Assembly (NCBI RefSeq): GCF_005765165.1
Contig: NZ_VCIW01000005.1
Coordinates: 186,001 to 250,000, forward strand
Source: Paenibacillus antri
GTDB taxonomy: Bacteria; Bacillota; Bacilli; Paenibacillales; YIM-B00363
Length of the DNA: 64,000 nucleotides
Direction: 5' to 3'
A model generated the notes under the pieces. That model saw nothing but the letters and a program-made list of their open reading frames with translations, had not been told where the DNA came from and did no database searches. Positions 7,492-17,100 of this stretch are shown here, one piece after another. Position numbers and translations under genes: made by a program. Every line of letters begins with the position of its first letter. Position 1 is the stretch's first letter.

Positions 7492-9830
7492 ACGAGAACA
7501 CGCGGGATGCGAAGCCGGAGGCGATCTTGAGCCGGCGCGAGGCGCTTAAGATGCTAGGGGCCGCGGGCGCGGTCGTCGTCGGCAGCATGTTGGGCGGCGG
7601 GGCGGTGCTGGCGGAGTCGCCGCAGGCTGAAGCGCCGACCCCGGAGGGGAACGGGGAACAGACGCCTCAAGGGGCGGAACCGTTCTCGGCCGTTCAAGGC
7701 GCGGCGCCCCCGGCGAGGATGGAAACCGTCTCGGACGTACAGACGTTGTTAACGCTGAATACGAGCCGCCTGTCTCCGAACGCCTTGGCGTACGTCGCAG
7801 GGTATTATGCGGCCGGGGACGGCGGGGGCAAGCTCGTCCGGTGGGTGCCGGACAGCATGAAGCCGGATAACGGCGGTACCGTACATCGACCTACGGCGGA
7901 CGCGCCGGGCGCCTGGGAGACGCTGCACGACGGTGTCGCCGACTTCCGCTGGTTCGGCCTCTTCGGACCGGCGCCCAACGCGGACGACGCGCTCGACGCG
8001 ATGGCGAACGATCCATCGATTCGCCGCATCGAAGCGCATACCGATCTTAACTTCGTCCGCCGCCATGTGTTCCGCCGAAGCTTCCTCGAGATCGACTTCG
8101 GCGGGCGACGCGTAACGACGGACGGCATCGAGCTCAATACGCTCGACAATCCGTTCGGCGCGGTGCTGTTTTTCCAAGGTACGCCCGCAGGGCCGACGAC
8201 CGCCGTCGCGTTGTCCGCGGCGATTCCCGAGGGGAGCGACATCTTCGAGGTGCCGAGCGCTTCGATGTTCGCCGTCGACGACTGGTGGATCGCCCAAATT
8301 TCGGCGCTTCCCGGCGGCCGGGCACAGCGCGAGCTCGACTATTTGGTGAAGGTGACGGAGATCGTGGACGCCACGCATATTCGGGTCAATTACAAGTGCG
8401 GGTGGACGCTGGACGCCGGACGAACGATATCCTATAAGAAAATGAACCCGGTCTTCCGCTGCCACGTCCGCAATATGAGCTTCGTCGGCGTGCCGGTGCC
8501 GCCGACGCAGTCGACGAGCCAGCGTCCGTTCGAGACGTGGGATCAGATCGGCTCGAACCCGGTCGCTTACGAGTTCGCGGTGGAGTGCGACGTCTCGGGC
8601 GTCCGGGCGACGAAGGTGTTCTGGCCGGTCGTGCAGCGGCGCTATAACTCCCATTATGTGACGGAGAGCTGCGAGCTGATCAATCCGGAGGAGCGCGATT
8701 GGGGCGGCACCGGGTATTTGACCCAACAATTGAACGTGTTGTACGGCAACGTTCGCAACTGCAATACGAGCAACGCCCGGCATTTGAACGACTTCACGTG
8801 CGCCGCGTATTGCCTCGTCGAAAACTGCCACGGCGATGGAGACGACTACGGCCCGTTCGTCACGCACGGACAGTTCGAGCACGATCTCGTCTACATCGGC
8901 AATTCCGGGTTGCTGTCGTTCGCGAACAGCGGCACGCATTGGGGTGACAGCGCGAAGCGAATCACGGTCAAGAAGCATATCGCGACGCGCATCGTCGCGA
9001 ACAAGAAGCTCACCGACCTGACGTTGGAAGATTGCTATGCGATCTCGAAGGCGTCGCTCGCCAACTCCGGCTCGATCTGGGCGAACGTCGACGGCCTCCA
9101 GATGCGCGGGTGCACGGCGGAAAACATGATCACGCTGTCCCAGAGCTCTTCGCGCACGCGCCGGCCGAACGTGATCGACGGCTGCTCCTTCGGCATGCTG
9201 AACGGGTACGAGATCGCGAGGCCGATCCGCAACGCCAACGTCGGCCTCACGCCGGTCGAAGCGGACGTGACGTTCGCGAATTGCGAATTCCGCAACGTGG
9301 AGAACGTCAACATCGGGAGCATTCGCCGTCTGACGCTTACGAATTGCTGGTTCCGAGCCGCGACCCCGGCGGGCGGCATCGTCCGCGTCGGCAGCAAGGA
9401 GGTCGCGGTCGTCGGCGGGGGATTCGAAAACTGCGGGTTCGTCTTCACCGGGGCGTGGGACCGGACGCTGGTCGGCGAAGACCGGCAACGGCTGTCGCTG
9501 GACGGGGGCGCCGCGCTTCGCGGAACGAACGGCGAGAAGGCGTTCGTCAAATACGCTTCGTCCGGCGCGTTCGCGCTGCACTACGGAAGCTGCGAAAGCG
9601 CGGCGGGCGACGCGGCGACGGCGCACTTCCATGTCGAAGGCGGCCGCCTGTCGCTGAGAGCGGTCGGCGCGCGCTTCGAGGGCGGCCGGTACGCCGTCGC
9701 CGCGAGCAGCTTCGGACCCGGGAGCTATTTCTTCATCAGCGGCTGCGTCGAGGAACGGGTGGACCGATCCGCGCTTCCGCCGGAAGGGAACGGGATATCC
9801 CATAGCGGGGGCAATCTCATTCTGAGTTAA
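7488..9830 (+). CDS. Tat-exported right-handed beta-helix protein
   Basis: 780 residues. The N-terminus has a twin-arginine signal SRREALKML (Arg16-Arg17), a hydrophobic stretch and a likely AxA cleavage site near residue 40. After a Pro/Gly/Glu-rich linker follows a pectin-lyase-like parallel beta-helix with many Asn-rich turns (for example VRNCNTSNA, LTLEDCYAISKAS, VDGLQMRGCTAENM). Beta-helix proteins of this size are often polysaccharide lyases or glycosidases, but the catalytic residues cannot be assigned by eye. Overlap with tatA and its location in a sugar cluster suggest a secreted depolymerase that must fold before export. Confidence 0.82.
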   Translation: MNENTRDAKPEAILSRREALKMLGAAGAVVVGSMLGGGAVLAESPQAEAPTPEGNGEQTPQGAEPFSAVQGAAPPARMETVSDVQTLLTLNTSRLSPNALAYVAGYYAAGDGGGKLVRWVPDSMKPDNGGTVHRPTADAPGAWETLHDGVADFRWFGLFGPAPNADDALDAMANDPSIRRIEAHTDLNFVRRHVFRRSFLEIDFGGRRVTTDGIELNTLDNPFGAVLFFQGTPAGPTTAVALSAAIPEGSDIFEVPSASMFAVDDWWIAQISALPGGRAQRELDYLVKVTEIVDATHIRVNYKCGWTLDAGRTISYKKMNPVFRCHVRNMSFVGVPVPPTQSTSQRPFETWDQIGSNPVAYEFAVECDVSGVRATKVFWPVVQRRYNSHYVTESCELINPEERDWGGTGYLTQQLNVLYGNVRNCNTSNARHLNDFTCAAYCLVENCHGDGDDYGPFVTHGQFEHDLVYIGNSGLLSFANSGTHWGDSAKRITVKKHIATRIVANKKLTDLTLEDCYAISKASLANSGSIWANVDGLQMRGCTAENMITLSQSSSRTRRPNVIDGCSFGMLNGYEIARPIRNANVGLTPVEADVTFANCEFRNVENVNIGSIRRLTLTNCWFRAATPAGGIVRVGSKEVAVVGGGFENCGFVFTGAWDRTLVGEDRQRLSLDGGAALRGTNGEKAFVKYASSGAFALHYGSCESAAGDAATAHFHVEGGRLSLRAVGARFEGGRYAVAASSFGPGSYFFISGCVEERVDRSALPPEGNGISHSGGNLILS

Positions 9831-9857
9831 TTATTCGAAAAGACGGAGGACTGAATC

Positions 9858-10514
9858 GTGGAAGAAAAACAATTGTTCGATCAGATGTGCGAATCGCTGT
9901 ATGCCGCGGTCCTCTCCGACACGCTCGACGAGCTCGGTTACCGGGATCAGGTCATGCGGGAGAATTTGAATCCGATCGACCCGAATTGGGTCGTGGCGGG
10001 ACGGGCGAAGACGATCTTGTCCGTCGACGTGCATTACCTGCCGGAAGATCCGTACGCCAAGGAGATCGAGGCGGTCGACAGCGTGAAGCCGAACGAGGTC
10101 GTCATCGGCTGCACGAACGAATCGAAGCAGAACGGACTGTGGGGCGAGCTGCTTTCGACGGCGTCGAAGATGCGCGGCGCGCGCGGGGCGATCGTGGACG
10201 GGTTGATCCGCGACACGAAGAAAATTGTCGAGCTCGACTTCCCCGTCTTCGCGACGGGCACGAAGCCGGTCGACTCGCAAGGCCGCGGCCTCGTCATCGA
10301 CTACGACGTGCCGGTCCGCTGCGGCGGCGTACTCGTGAACCCGGGCGACGTCGTCTTCGGCGATCGGGACGGGATCGTCGTCATCCCGGCCGGGATCGTC
10401 GACGAAGTCGTCCGACGGGCGCTCGACAAGGTCCAACGGGAAAACCACACGAGAACGGAGCTGCTCGAGGGCCGCACGCTTCGTCAGGTGTACGACAAAT
10501 ACGGCGTGCTTTAA
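9858..10514 (+). CDS. RraA-family protein, probable 2-oxo acid aldolase
   Basis: 218 residues matching the RraA / 4-hydroxy-4-methyl-2-oxoglutarate aldolase fold. The hallmark GELLSTASKMRGARGAIVDGLIRD contains the Gly-Glu loop and the Arg-Asp pair that bind substrate and Mg2+. Members in sugar clusters cleave 2-oxo-3-deoxy acids to pyruvate and an aldehyde. GTG 9858 follows CGGAGGA at 9845-9851. Here it probably performs the last, carbon-splitting step of the pathway that contains the downstream dehydratase (inference from context). An RNase E inhibitor role is unlikely in this setting. Confidence 0.85.
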   Translation: MEEKQLFDQMCESLYAAVLSDTLDELGYRDQVMRENLNPIDPNWVVAGRAKTILSVDVHYLPEDPYAKEIEAVDSVKPNEVVIGCTNESKQNGLWGELLSTASKMRGARGAIVDGLIRDTKKIVELDFPVFATGTKPVDSQGRGLVIDYDVPVRCGGVLVNPGDVVFGDRDGIVVIPAGIVDEVVRRALDKVQRENHTRTELLEGRTLRQVYDKYGVL

Positions 10515-10535
10515 GCCGCCCGGAGGCGATTCCCC

Positions 10536-11297
10536 ATGAGATTGCAAGGCAAGAAGGCGCTCGTCACCGGCGCGGCTCGCGGCATCGGCTTCGGCATCGC
10601 CGAGAAGTTTCTATCGGAAGGCGCCAGCGTCGTATTGCTCGACCGGAGCGAAGCCGAGCTGGAACGCGCCTCCGGTTCGCTGGCGGCCTACGGCGCGCGC
10701 GTCGCGACGGAGGCGTGCGACCTGCGGGAGCTCGACCGGCTTGACGCGGCGGCGGGCCGCGCCTTCGACAGGTTCGGCGGCATCGACGTCGTCGTCAATA
10801 ACGCGGGCGTCGCGTTCCGGGAGCCGTTCCTCGACATCGCGCCCGAGAGGTGGGACGCGGTGTTCGACGTCAACGTCCGGGCGGCGTTCCGCCTCGGCCA
10901 GCTCGCCGCCCGCCGCATGATCGCGAAGGGCGGGGGCGGCGCGATCGTAAATATGAGCTCGAAGAACGGGCTTGCGGGAAGCGGCGCCCTGGCGCACTAC
11001 AACGCCTCCAAAGCCGCGGTGGTGCTGCTGACGGAGTCGATGGCGGTGGAATTGGCGCCGTACGGCATCCGCGTGAACGCGGTCGCTCCGGGCTTCGTAG
11101 ATACGCCGCTCGACCGGGAGCTGAGGGAGCGTTCGAAGCTCCCGGCCTACTCCGCGCATACGCCGATGAAACGAGCCGCGACCGTCGAGGAAGTGGCGAA
11201 CGCGTTCCTGTTTCTCGCGTCCGACGAAGCGTCCTATATTACGGGAACGACGCTGCGAGTGGACGGGGGCCATCTGGCGAACGGGAGCGAGCTGTAA
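10536..11297 (+). CDS. SDR-family dehydrogenase
   Basis: 253-residue classical short-chain dehydrogenase: TGAARGIG cofactor loop (residues 11-18), NNAGV, and the catalytic Ser/Tyr155-x3-Lys159 (YNASK). The C-terminal VAPGFVDTPL and the end ITGTTLRVDGGH are standard for the gluconate 5-dehydrogenase / 2-keto-3-deoxy-fuconate dehydrogenase / FabG group. ATG 10536 has a GGAGG site 9 bases upstream. Lying between an aldolase, an amidohydrolase and a sugar-acid dehydratase, it probably oxidises a 2-keto-3-deoxy sugar acid. The substrate is inferred. Confidence 0.88.
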   Translation: MRLQGKKALVTGAARGIGFGIAEKFLSEGASVVLLDRSEAELERASGSLAAYGARVATEACDLRELDRLDAAAGRAFDRFGGIDVVVNNAGVAFREPFLDIAPERWDAVFDVNVRAAFRLGQLAARRMIAKGGGGAIVNMSSKNGLAGSGALAHYNASKAAVVLLTESMAVELAPYGIRVNAVAPGFVDTPLDRELRERSKLPAYSAHTPMKRAATVEEVANAFLFLASDEASYITGTTLRVDGGHLANGSEL

Positions 11298-11328
11298 GCG
11301 GAAGGAAAACACGCGTAGGAGGGGTCCG

Positions 11329-12168
11329 ATGATTTTCGATTGTCATACGCATCTGTTCGGACCGGGTATGGTCAGCGGGCCGACGGACGCCGCGATCAAG
11401 CGGGCGTGGGGGCCGGATATGCATATCGTAGCGACGCCGGAGCAGCATCGGGCGAATCTCGAAGGATTCGACGGCGCGATCGTGCTTGCGATGGCGGCCG
11501 GCGCTACGGGGCTCGTCGTGCCGAACGAATACGTTGCCTCGTATTGCGCCGAGGCGCCGACCCGGCTGTTCGGCTTCGCGAGCGTCGATCCGAACGACCC
11601 GAACGCGGTCTCGGATTTCGAGACCGCCGTTCGCGAGCTCGGTTTGAAGGGCCTCAAGCTCGGGCCGATTTACCAGAACTTCTATCCGGATCGGCCGGAG
11701 CACTTCCCGCTGTACGCCAAGGCGGAGGAGCTGAACGTGCCGATTCTCTGGCATCAGGGCACGTCGTTCGTGCCGGAAGGGTACTTGGACGCGTCCCGCC
11801 CGGCGATGCTCGACCCGATCGCCCGAACGTTCCCGAGGCTGAAGATGATCGTGGCGCATATGGGCCATCCGTGGGTGGACGAATGCATCTCGCTGGTGCG
11901 CAAGCACCCGAATTTGTATATGGACCTCTCGGCGCTGGCAAGCCGCCCGTGGCAGTATTACAACGCCTTGGTGTCCGCGACGGAGTACGGGGTGACCGAC
12001 AAAATTTTGTTCGGCTCCGATTACCCGTTCTTCACGACGCGGCAGACGGTCGACGCGCTGCAGCGCGTCGACGACCTCGCGGAAGGCACTCGGCTGCCCC
12101 GCGTGCCGGAGCGCGCGTTGGAAGCGATATTGCATCGAGATACGCCGGGCCTGCTCGGCCTGGCATGA
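11329..12168 (+). CDS. Amidohydrolase_2-family TIM-barrel hydrolase
   Basis: 279 residues with the metal-binding N-terminal motif FDCHTH (His6, His8), later histidines in LWHQG and AHMGHPW, and the C-terminal aspartate in GSDYPF. The family includes sugar lactonases such as L-fucono- and L-rhamnonolactonase as well as decarboxylases. Between a dehydrogenase and an aldonate dehydratase, a lactonase is the natural step. The stop lies just before the next gene's ribosome site. AGGAGGGG precedes ATG 11329. Confidence 0.82.
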   Translation: MIFDCHTHLFGPGMVSGPTDAAIKRAWGPDMHIVATPEQHRANLEGFDGAIVLAMAAGATGLVVPNEYVASYCAEAPTRLFGFASVDPNDPNAVSDFETAVRELGLKGLKLGPIYQNFYPDRPEHFPLYAKAEELNVPILWHQGTSFVPEGYLDASRPAMLDPIARTFPRLKMIVAHMGHPWVDECISLVRKHPNLYMDLSALASRPWQYYNALVSATEYGVTDKILFGSDYPFFTTRQTVDALQRVDDLAEGTRLPRVPERALEAILHRDTPGLLGLA

Positions 12169-12191
12169 ACCGCACGAGAGGGGATACGGTC

Positions 12192-13931
12192 GTGACCGAG
12201 GAGCAGCGGAAGCCTGGCCCGAGCGGCGGGCTGAGGAGCGAGAAGTATTTTCAGGAAAAGGAATTATGGGGCTTCATCCATCGATCGTTCACGAAGTCGA
12301 TGGGGTATACGGACGAGGATTTAAAGAAACCGGTCATCGGCATCTGCAATACGTTCAGCGAGCTGAACAAATGTCATTCGCACTTCAACGAGCTCGTCGA
12401 GTACGTGAAACGGGGCGTCTGGCAAGCCGGCGGCGTGCCGATGGAGTTTCCGACGATCTCGATCGGCGAGCCGTACGTGAAGCCGACGACGATGCTGCTG
12501 CGCAATCTGATGGCGATGGATACCGAGGAGATGATGAAGGCGCATCCGATCGACGGCGTCGTCCTGCTCGGCGGGTGCGACAAGACGGTGCCGGCGCAGC
12601 TGATGGCGGCCGCGAGCGCCAACCTTCCCTCCATCGTATTGACGGGCGGACCGATGCTGAACGGGCGGCTGAACGGGCGCAGCCTCGGCGCGTGCACGGA
12701 TTGCTACGGCTTCACGCTGGAGCATAAGGCGGGCAATCTGACCGACGAGGAGCTCGCCGTCGCGGAGGACGCGATCTGCCGCAGCGACGGGCATTGCATG
12801 GTGATGGGGACGGCGAGCACGATGGCGTCGATCGCCGAGGCGATCGGCATGGCGCTGCCCGGCTGCGCCGCGATTCCGGCGCCGGACAGCCGGCGGAAGC
12901 ATCTGGCGGAGCGGACGGGGAAGCAAATCGTGGAGCTCGTCCGGCGCGATCTTCGCCCGCGCGACATTATGACGGCGGACGCGATCGACAACGCGATCCG
13001 CGTCACGATGGCGAGCGGCGGCTCGACGAACGCGATCATCCATCTCGTCGCCATCGCCGGCCGACTCGGTCTCAAGCTGCCGCTGCGGCGGTTCGACGAG
13101 CTGAGCGCGGAGACGCCGCTGCTGCTCAATCTTCGGCCGTCGGGACAATATCAGATGGAGGAGTATTTCGAGGCGGGCGGCGTGCCGGCGCTGATGAAGG
13201 AGCTGGAGCCGCTGTTGAACGGGGATTGCTTGACGGTGACGGGGCGGACGATTCGGGAAAATATCGCTTCCGCGCGCACGCTGAACCGCGACGTCATCCG
13301 CAGCCTCGAGGCGCCGCTCGATCCGCAAGGCGGCATCGCCGTGCTGCAGGGCAACTTGGCGCCGGACGGCGCCTTGATCAAGCAATCGGCCGTCTCCCCG
13401 GGGCTGAAGCGGCATCGCGGCCGCGCGGTCGTCTTCGACAGCCCCGCGGACTTGGCGGCGCGCATCGACGATCCCGCGCTCGACGTCGACGAGAACAGCG
13501 TGCTCGTGCTGAAGAACGCGGGTCCGAAGGGGGCGCCGGCGATGCCGGAAATCGGGCAAATTCCGATTCCGTCGAAGCTGTTGAAGCGCGGCGTGCGCGA
13601 CATGGTGCGCCTCTCCGACGCGCGCATCAGCGGCACCTCGTACGGCGCCCTCGTCGTGCATGTCGCGCCGGAAGCGGCGATCGGCGGACCGCTCGCGCTC
13701 GTGCAGGACGGCGACGAAATCGAGCTCGATATCGCCGAGAGGCGACTCGCGCTGCTCGTGCCGGAGGAAGAGCTGGCAAAGCGTCGGCAAGGTTGGCAGC
13801 CCCCGAGCCCTCATTATGATCGGGGATACGGATACCTGTTCCAGGAGCGCGTCCTTCAGGCGAATCTGGGCTGCGACTTTGACTTTTTGTTACCTAAAGA
13901 GCTAAGAGAAGAACTTCTTACCGGAAAATAA
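12192..13931 (+). CDS. IlvD/Edd-family sugar-acid dehydratase ([2Fe-2S])
   Basis: 579 residues beginning at GTG 12192, chosen because GAGAGGGGA (12176-12184) has ideal spacing; an ATG at 12165 lacks one. The enzyme removes water from aldonic acids to give 2-keto-3-deoxy acids. Iron-sulfur ligands are Cys61 (NKCHSHF), Cys129 (GGCDKT) and Cys202 (GHCMVMG); the catalytic Ser480 lies in ARISGTSYGA. These positions and the total length closely match what I recall for Rhizobium L-arabinonate dehydratase (Cys59/127/200, Ser480). It is the last gene of the run and is followed by a terminator. The precise aldonate is not determined. Confidence 0.92.
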   Translation: MTEEQRKPGPSGGLRSEKYFQEKELWGFIHRSFTKSMGYTDEDLKKPVIGICNTFSELNKCHSHFNELVEYVKRGVWQAGGVPMEFPTISIGEPYVKPTTMLLRNLMAMDTEEMMKAHPIDGVVLLGGCDKTVPAQLMAAASANLPSIVLTGGPMLNGRLNGRSLGACTDCYGFTLEHKAGNLTDEELAVAEDAICRSDGHCMVMGTASTMASIAEAIGMALPGCAAIPAPDSRRKHLAERTGKQIVELVRRDLRPRDIMTADAIDNAIRVTMASGGSTNAIIHLVAIAGRLGLKLPLRRFDELSAETPLLLNLRPSGQYQMEEYFEAGGVPALMKELEPLLNGDCLTVTGRTIRENIASARTLNRDVIRSLEAPLDPQGGIAVLQGNLAPDGALIKQSAVSPGLKRHRGRAVVFDSPADLAARIDDPALDVDENSVLVLKNAGPKGAPAMPEIGQIPIPSKLLKRGVRDMVRLSDARISGTSYGALVVHVAPEAAIGGPLALVQDGDEIELDIAERRLALLVPEEELAKRRQGWQPPSPHYDRGYGYLFQERVLQANLGCDFDFLLPKELREELLTGK

Positions 13932-13934
13932 CTT

Positions 13935-13998
13935 ATGGCGGAACGTACCGCCATTCCGAAAGCATCCCGTTCGATTCCGGCGGGGTGCTTTTCTTTTT
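13935..13998 (+). terminator. Tandem hairpins ending the sugar-acid operon
   Basis: A first 7-bp hairpin (ATGGCGG / CCGCCAT, 13935-13954) is followed by a 10-bp stem with one G-U pair (AAAGCATCCC / GGGGTGCTTT, 13959-13991) and a T-rich tail. The second has the form of an intrinsic terminator. Confidence 0.88.
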
Positions 13999-14102
13999 CG
14001 CGAATATCGAGCCCATTTCTTGATTCTAGAGGAAACATTTCCCCTCCTGGCAGCGTCTAATTAGCAAAGTTCGGGGATGTATACGCTAAGGAGATGAGCC
14101 CT

Positions 14103-17100
14103 TTGAGAAAAGCAATATCCGCGTTGGTCGCCATCATGATGACGTTCGCCGTATTTCTTCCGCAACAAGCGCAAGCCGCTTCCGTCATTCGGATTTATAT
14201 CGACGGGGCGCTGCTCCAGACGGATCAGAACCCCGTGATCGTCAACGGACGGACCTTGGTGCCGTTGCGAGGCATCTTCGAAGCGTTGAACGCAAGCGTC
14301 ATGTGGGATCAGAAGACCCAAACGGTGACCGCGTTCAAACGGGGGACGACCGTCTCGCTTACGATCGGCGACCGGACGGCGACCATCGATCAACAGACGA
14401 CGCAGTTGGATACTCCGGCCCAAATCATTAACGGCCGCACGGTCGTGCCGGTGCGATTCGTCAGCGAAGCGCTCGGCGAAGAGGTGACGTGGGACCCGAA
14501 AACGCAAACCGTAATCATCGCCACATCCCTCGACGAAGTAGCAGCCGTCTCTAATGTGAGCGTCGCGTTAGAGAACTTGTACAGCGACGGGCGCGATATG
14601 AAAATTTCATTTGCGCCGCCGTCGGACCAGACGGATGTCCGACATTATCGAATCATGGTCGTGAAGGCGGAGAAAGCGTCCTCCTTCGATTTGACGAAGG
14701 CGAAGAAGGTGAGATCGTCCAACTATACGACCGTGTCGGTCAACAACGCGAGTCGAAGCACCGCTCTTTCGTCTCAGTCGAAGGATGTGGACGGCGAATT
14801 GATTCGGGCGAATCAGGCTTACCGCGTGTTCGTAATGACGGTCGGGAGCGAGTCCTATGCGCTGTCCAAATCATCCGCGTCTATCGTCATTACCGGCAGT
14901 CCGGCGGCGGGCGCCGCGACCCAAGTGACGATGAGCGACGTCAGCGACTACGGGGACGGTCGGGATGTGCTGGTCAGCTTCGCGAAGGCTCAACCGGACG
15001 CCAACGTTTCCGGTTATCGCGTCATGATCGTGAAGAGCAAAGATGCTTCGAAGTTTACGTTAGCGGTAGCGAACGCAGTAACGAGCGATTATTACGTCAC
15101 GGTTTCGAAGGGCAACAGCAGCACGCTTAGCGCTATGTTCGGTTCCGCTGCAAGAGACGTCTCCGGGGAATTGATTAAAAACGGGGAAACCTACACCGCC
15201 TTCGTCCTGTCCTTGAGCCAGAACGCGGTGGCTTCTCTGAACCGGTTATCGGCGCCTTCCAATTCCGTGACGCTCGCGAACGCCGTTTCCGTTCCGGTCA
15301 TCACGAGCGTGGCGGATGTTGGCAATCACGGCGACGGGCGGGATCTAAGGGTTAGCTTTAAGAAGGCAGCCGACGAATCGCGAATAAGCGGTTATCGGAT
15401 GTTCGTCGTCCGTTCGGCGGATGCCGGCAGCTTTACTTTGGCCGAGGCGGCGAAAGTATCCTCCGGAAGACATTACGACGTTTCCAAAACCGGGAGCGAC
15501 ATGAACGTAACGCTGCCTTCCGGCATGAGGGACGTTAAGGGGAATGCCGTAACGAACGGCGTATCGTACCGGGTATTCGCGATGGGCGTCGCGAACGCCC
15601 CGATGTATTCGAATGCATTGTCCGCGCCGTCTTCCGCCATTACGCTGTCGTCCGCGAATACGGTGGAAGCCGCGACTTCGATCAGCGTCAGCGACGTGGG
15701 CGACGCCAATAACGGCCAAGATTTGCGCGTCTCGTTCCGGAAAGCGTCCGGAGAAAACAATATCAACCATTATCGCATCTTCGTAGTGAAGGACGCCAAC
15801 GCCAATAGCTTTCACTTGGGAACGGCCAACGCGATCACGGACCCGTCATACTATACGATCGCGTATAAAACCGGAGGGGATCTCAGCTTGCAGCTGTTGA
15901 CCGGTGCCCGGGACGTGAACGGCGCTTTGATCCAGAACGGAGTGAAATATCGAGTATTCGTCATGTCGGTCGGGGACGGCATCTACTGGGGGACCAATGC
16001 GCTGTCCTCGGCTTCCGCAGCGATCACGTTGACGAACAACAGCGTGTCTCCGGCGACGAATGTAACGGTTAACGATGTGAACGATACCGGCACCGGTCAG
16101 GACCTGAGAGTGTCGTTCGTCAAAGCCGCGGACGAGAGCCGCGTTCAGCATTACCGCATTTTCGTCGTAAGGTCGGGAAATGCAGGCAGCTTTACGCTTC
16201 CGACGGCGAATGCGATATCGAACCCTGAATTATTCACTGTCGTGTTTAAAACCGGCGGGGACCTCAGTCAGGCGCTGTCTTCCCAAGCGCGCGACGTCAA
16301 CGGGGCGTATATCCAGAACGGGGTAAGCTATCGCGTGTTCGTCTTGTCGGTCGGAGGCGGCAGTTACAACGGAACCAATGCGCTGTCTTCCGCTTCGCCC
16401 GAAATTACGCTTTCCAACCAAACGGCCGTCGCCGCTGTGAAAAACGTAAAGGCTGTCGTAAAAGGAACGAACGGGGACCCGAGCGACATCGAGGTAAGCT
16501 TCAGCATGTCGGAAACGGAGTACGCTGTGAGGGATTATCGAGCGATCGTGGTGCCGGCAGCAGCAGCCGACACGTATACGTTGGCGGACGCGAACCGGGC
16601 CGTGTCGAACGGAAATTATGTATTAATCCAAAAGCTGGGGAGAGATATTAGCCAACGATTGACCGCGACGCTGAAAGATTCCGATGGCCAAGCGATTCGA
16701 AGCGGAGACCGGTACAGAGTGTTCGTGTTGGCGACGGCAAACGGCAATGCGTCCCCTGCGCTTTCCAGTCCGTCGGACGATATCGTCTCCATCGGTCAGA
16801 GAACGGTACCCGCGCCCGAAGTGCAGAACGTCGCGGCGGAGCAAGGCGCCGGTCCGATGAATTTGATCGTAAGCTTTACCAATTCGAATGAAGTCGGGGT
16901 TGCACATTACGCCGTGCTGCTCGTAAGGGATTCGGACGGCGGCTTGACCGAGAGTATGGCGAACGGTTTCTATTCGGCCGGTAATTACACGAGGGTGGAC
17001 CGCACCGCGAGATCGGCCGTATTGACCGGCGCGAGCGTAGACGTCAACGGGGCGCCGCTGGCCTACAATACGCCATATAAGGTTTACGTATTGACCATCG

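Noticed and set aside
7749-9803. 684-codon minus-strand frame opposite the beta-helix gene
   Set aside because: Composition is the typical Arg/Ala/Asp shadow and the plus-strand gene has a ribosome site, Tat signal and fold features.
11340-12191. Upstream extension of the dehydratase frame through the amidohydrolase gene
   Set aside because: The extension is a shadow of the amidohydrolase gene in another frame; the family length of 579 residues and the ribosome site both place the start at GTG 12192.
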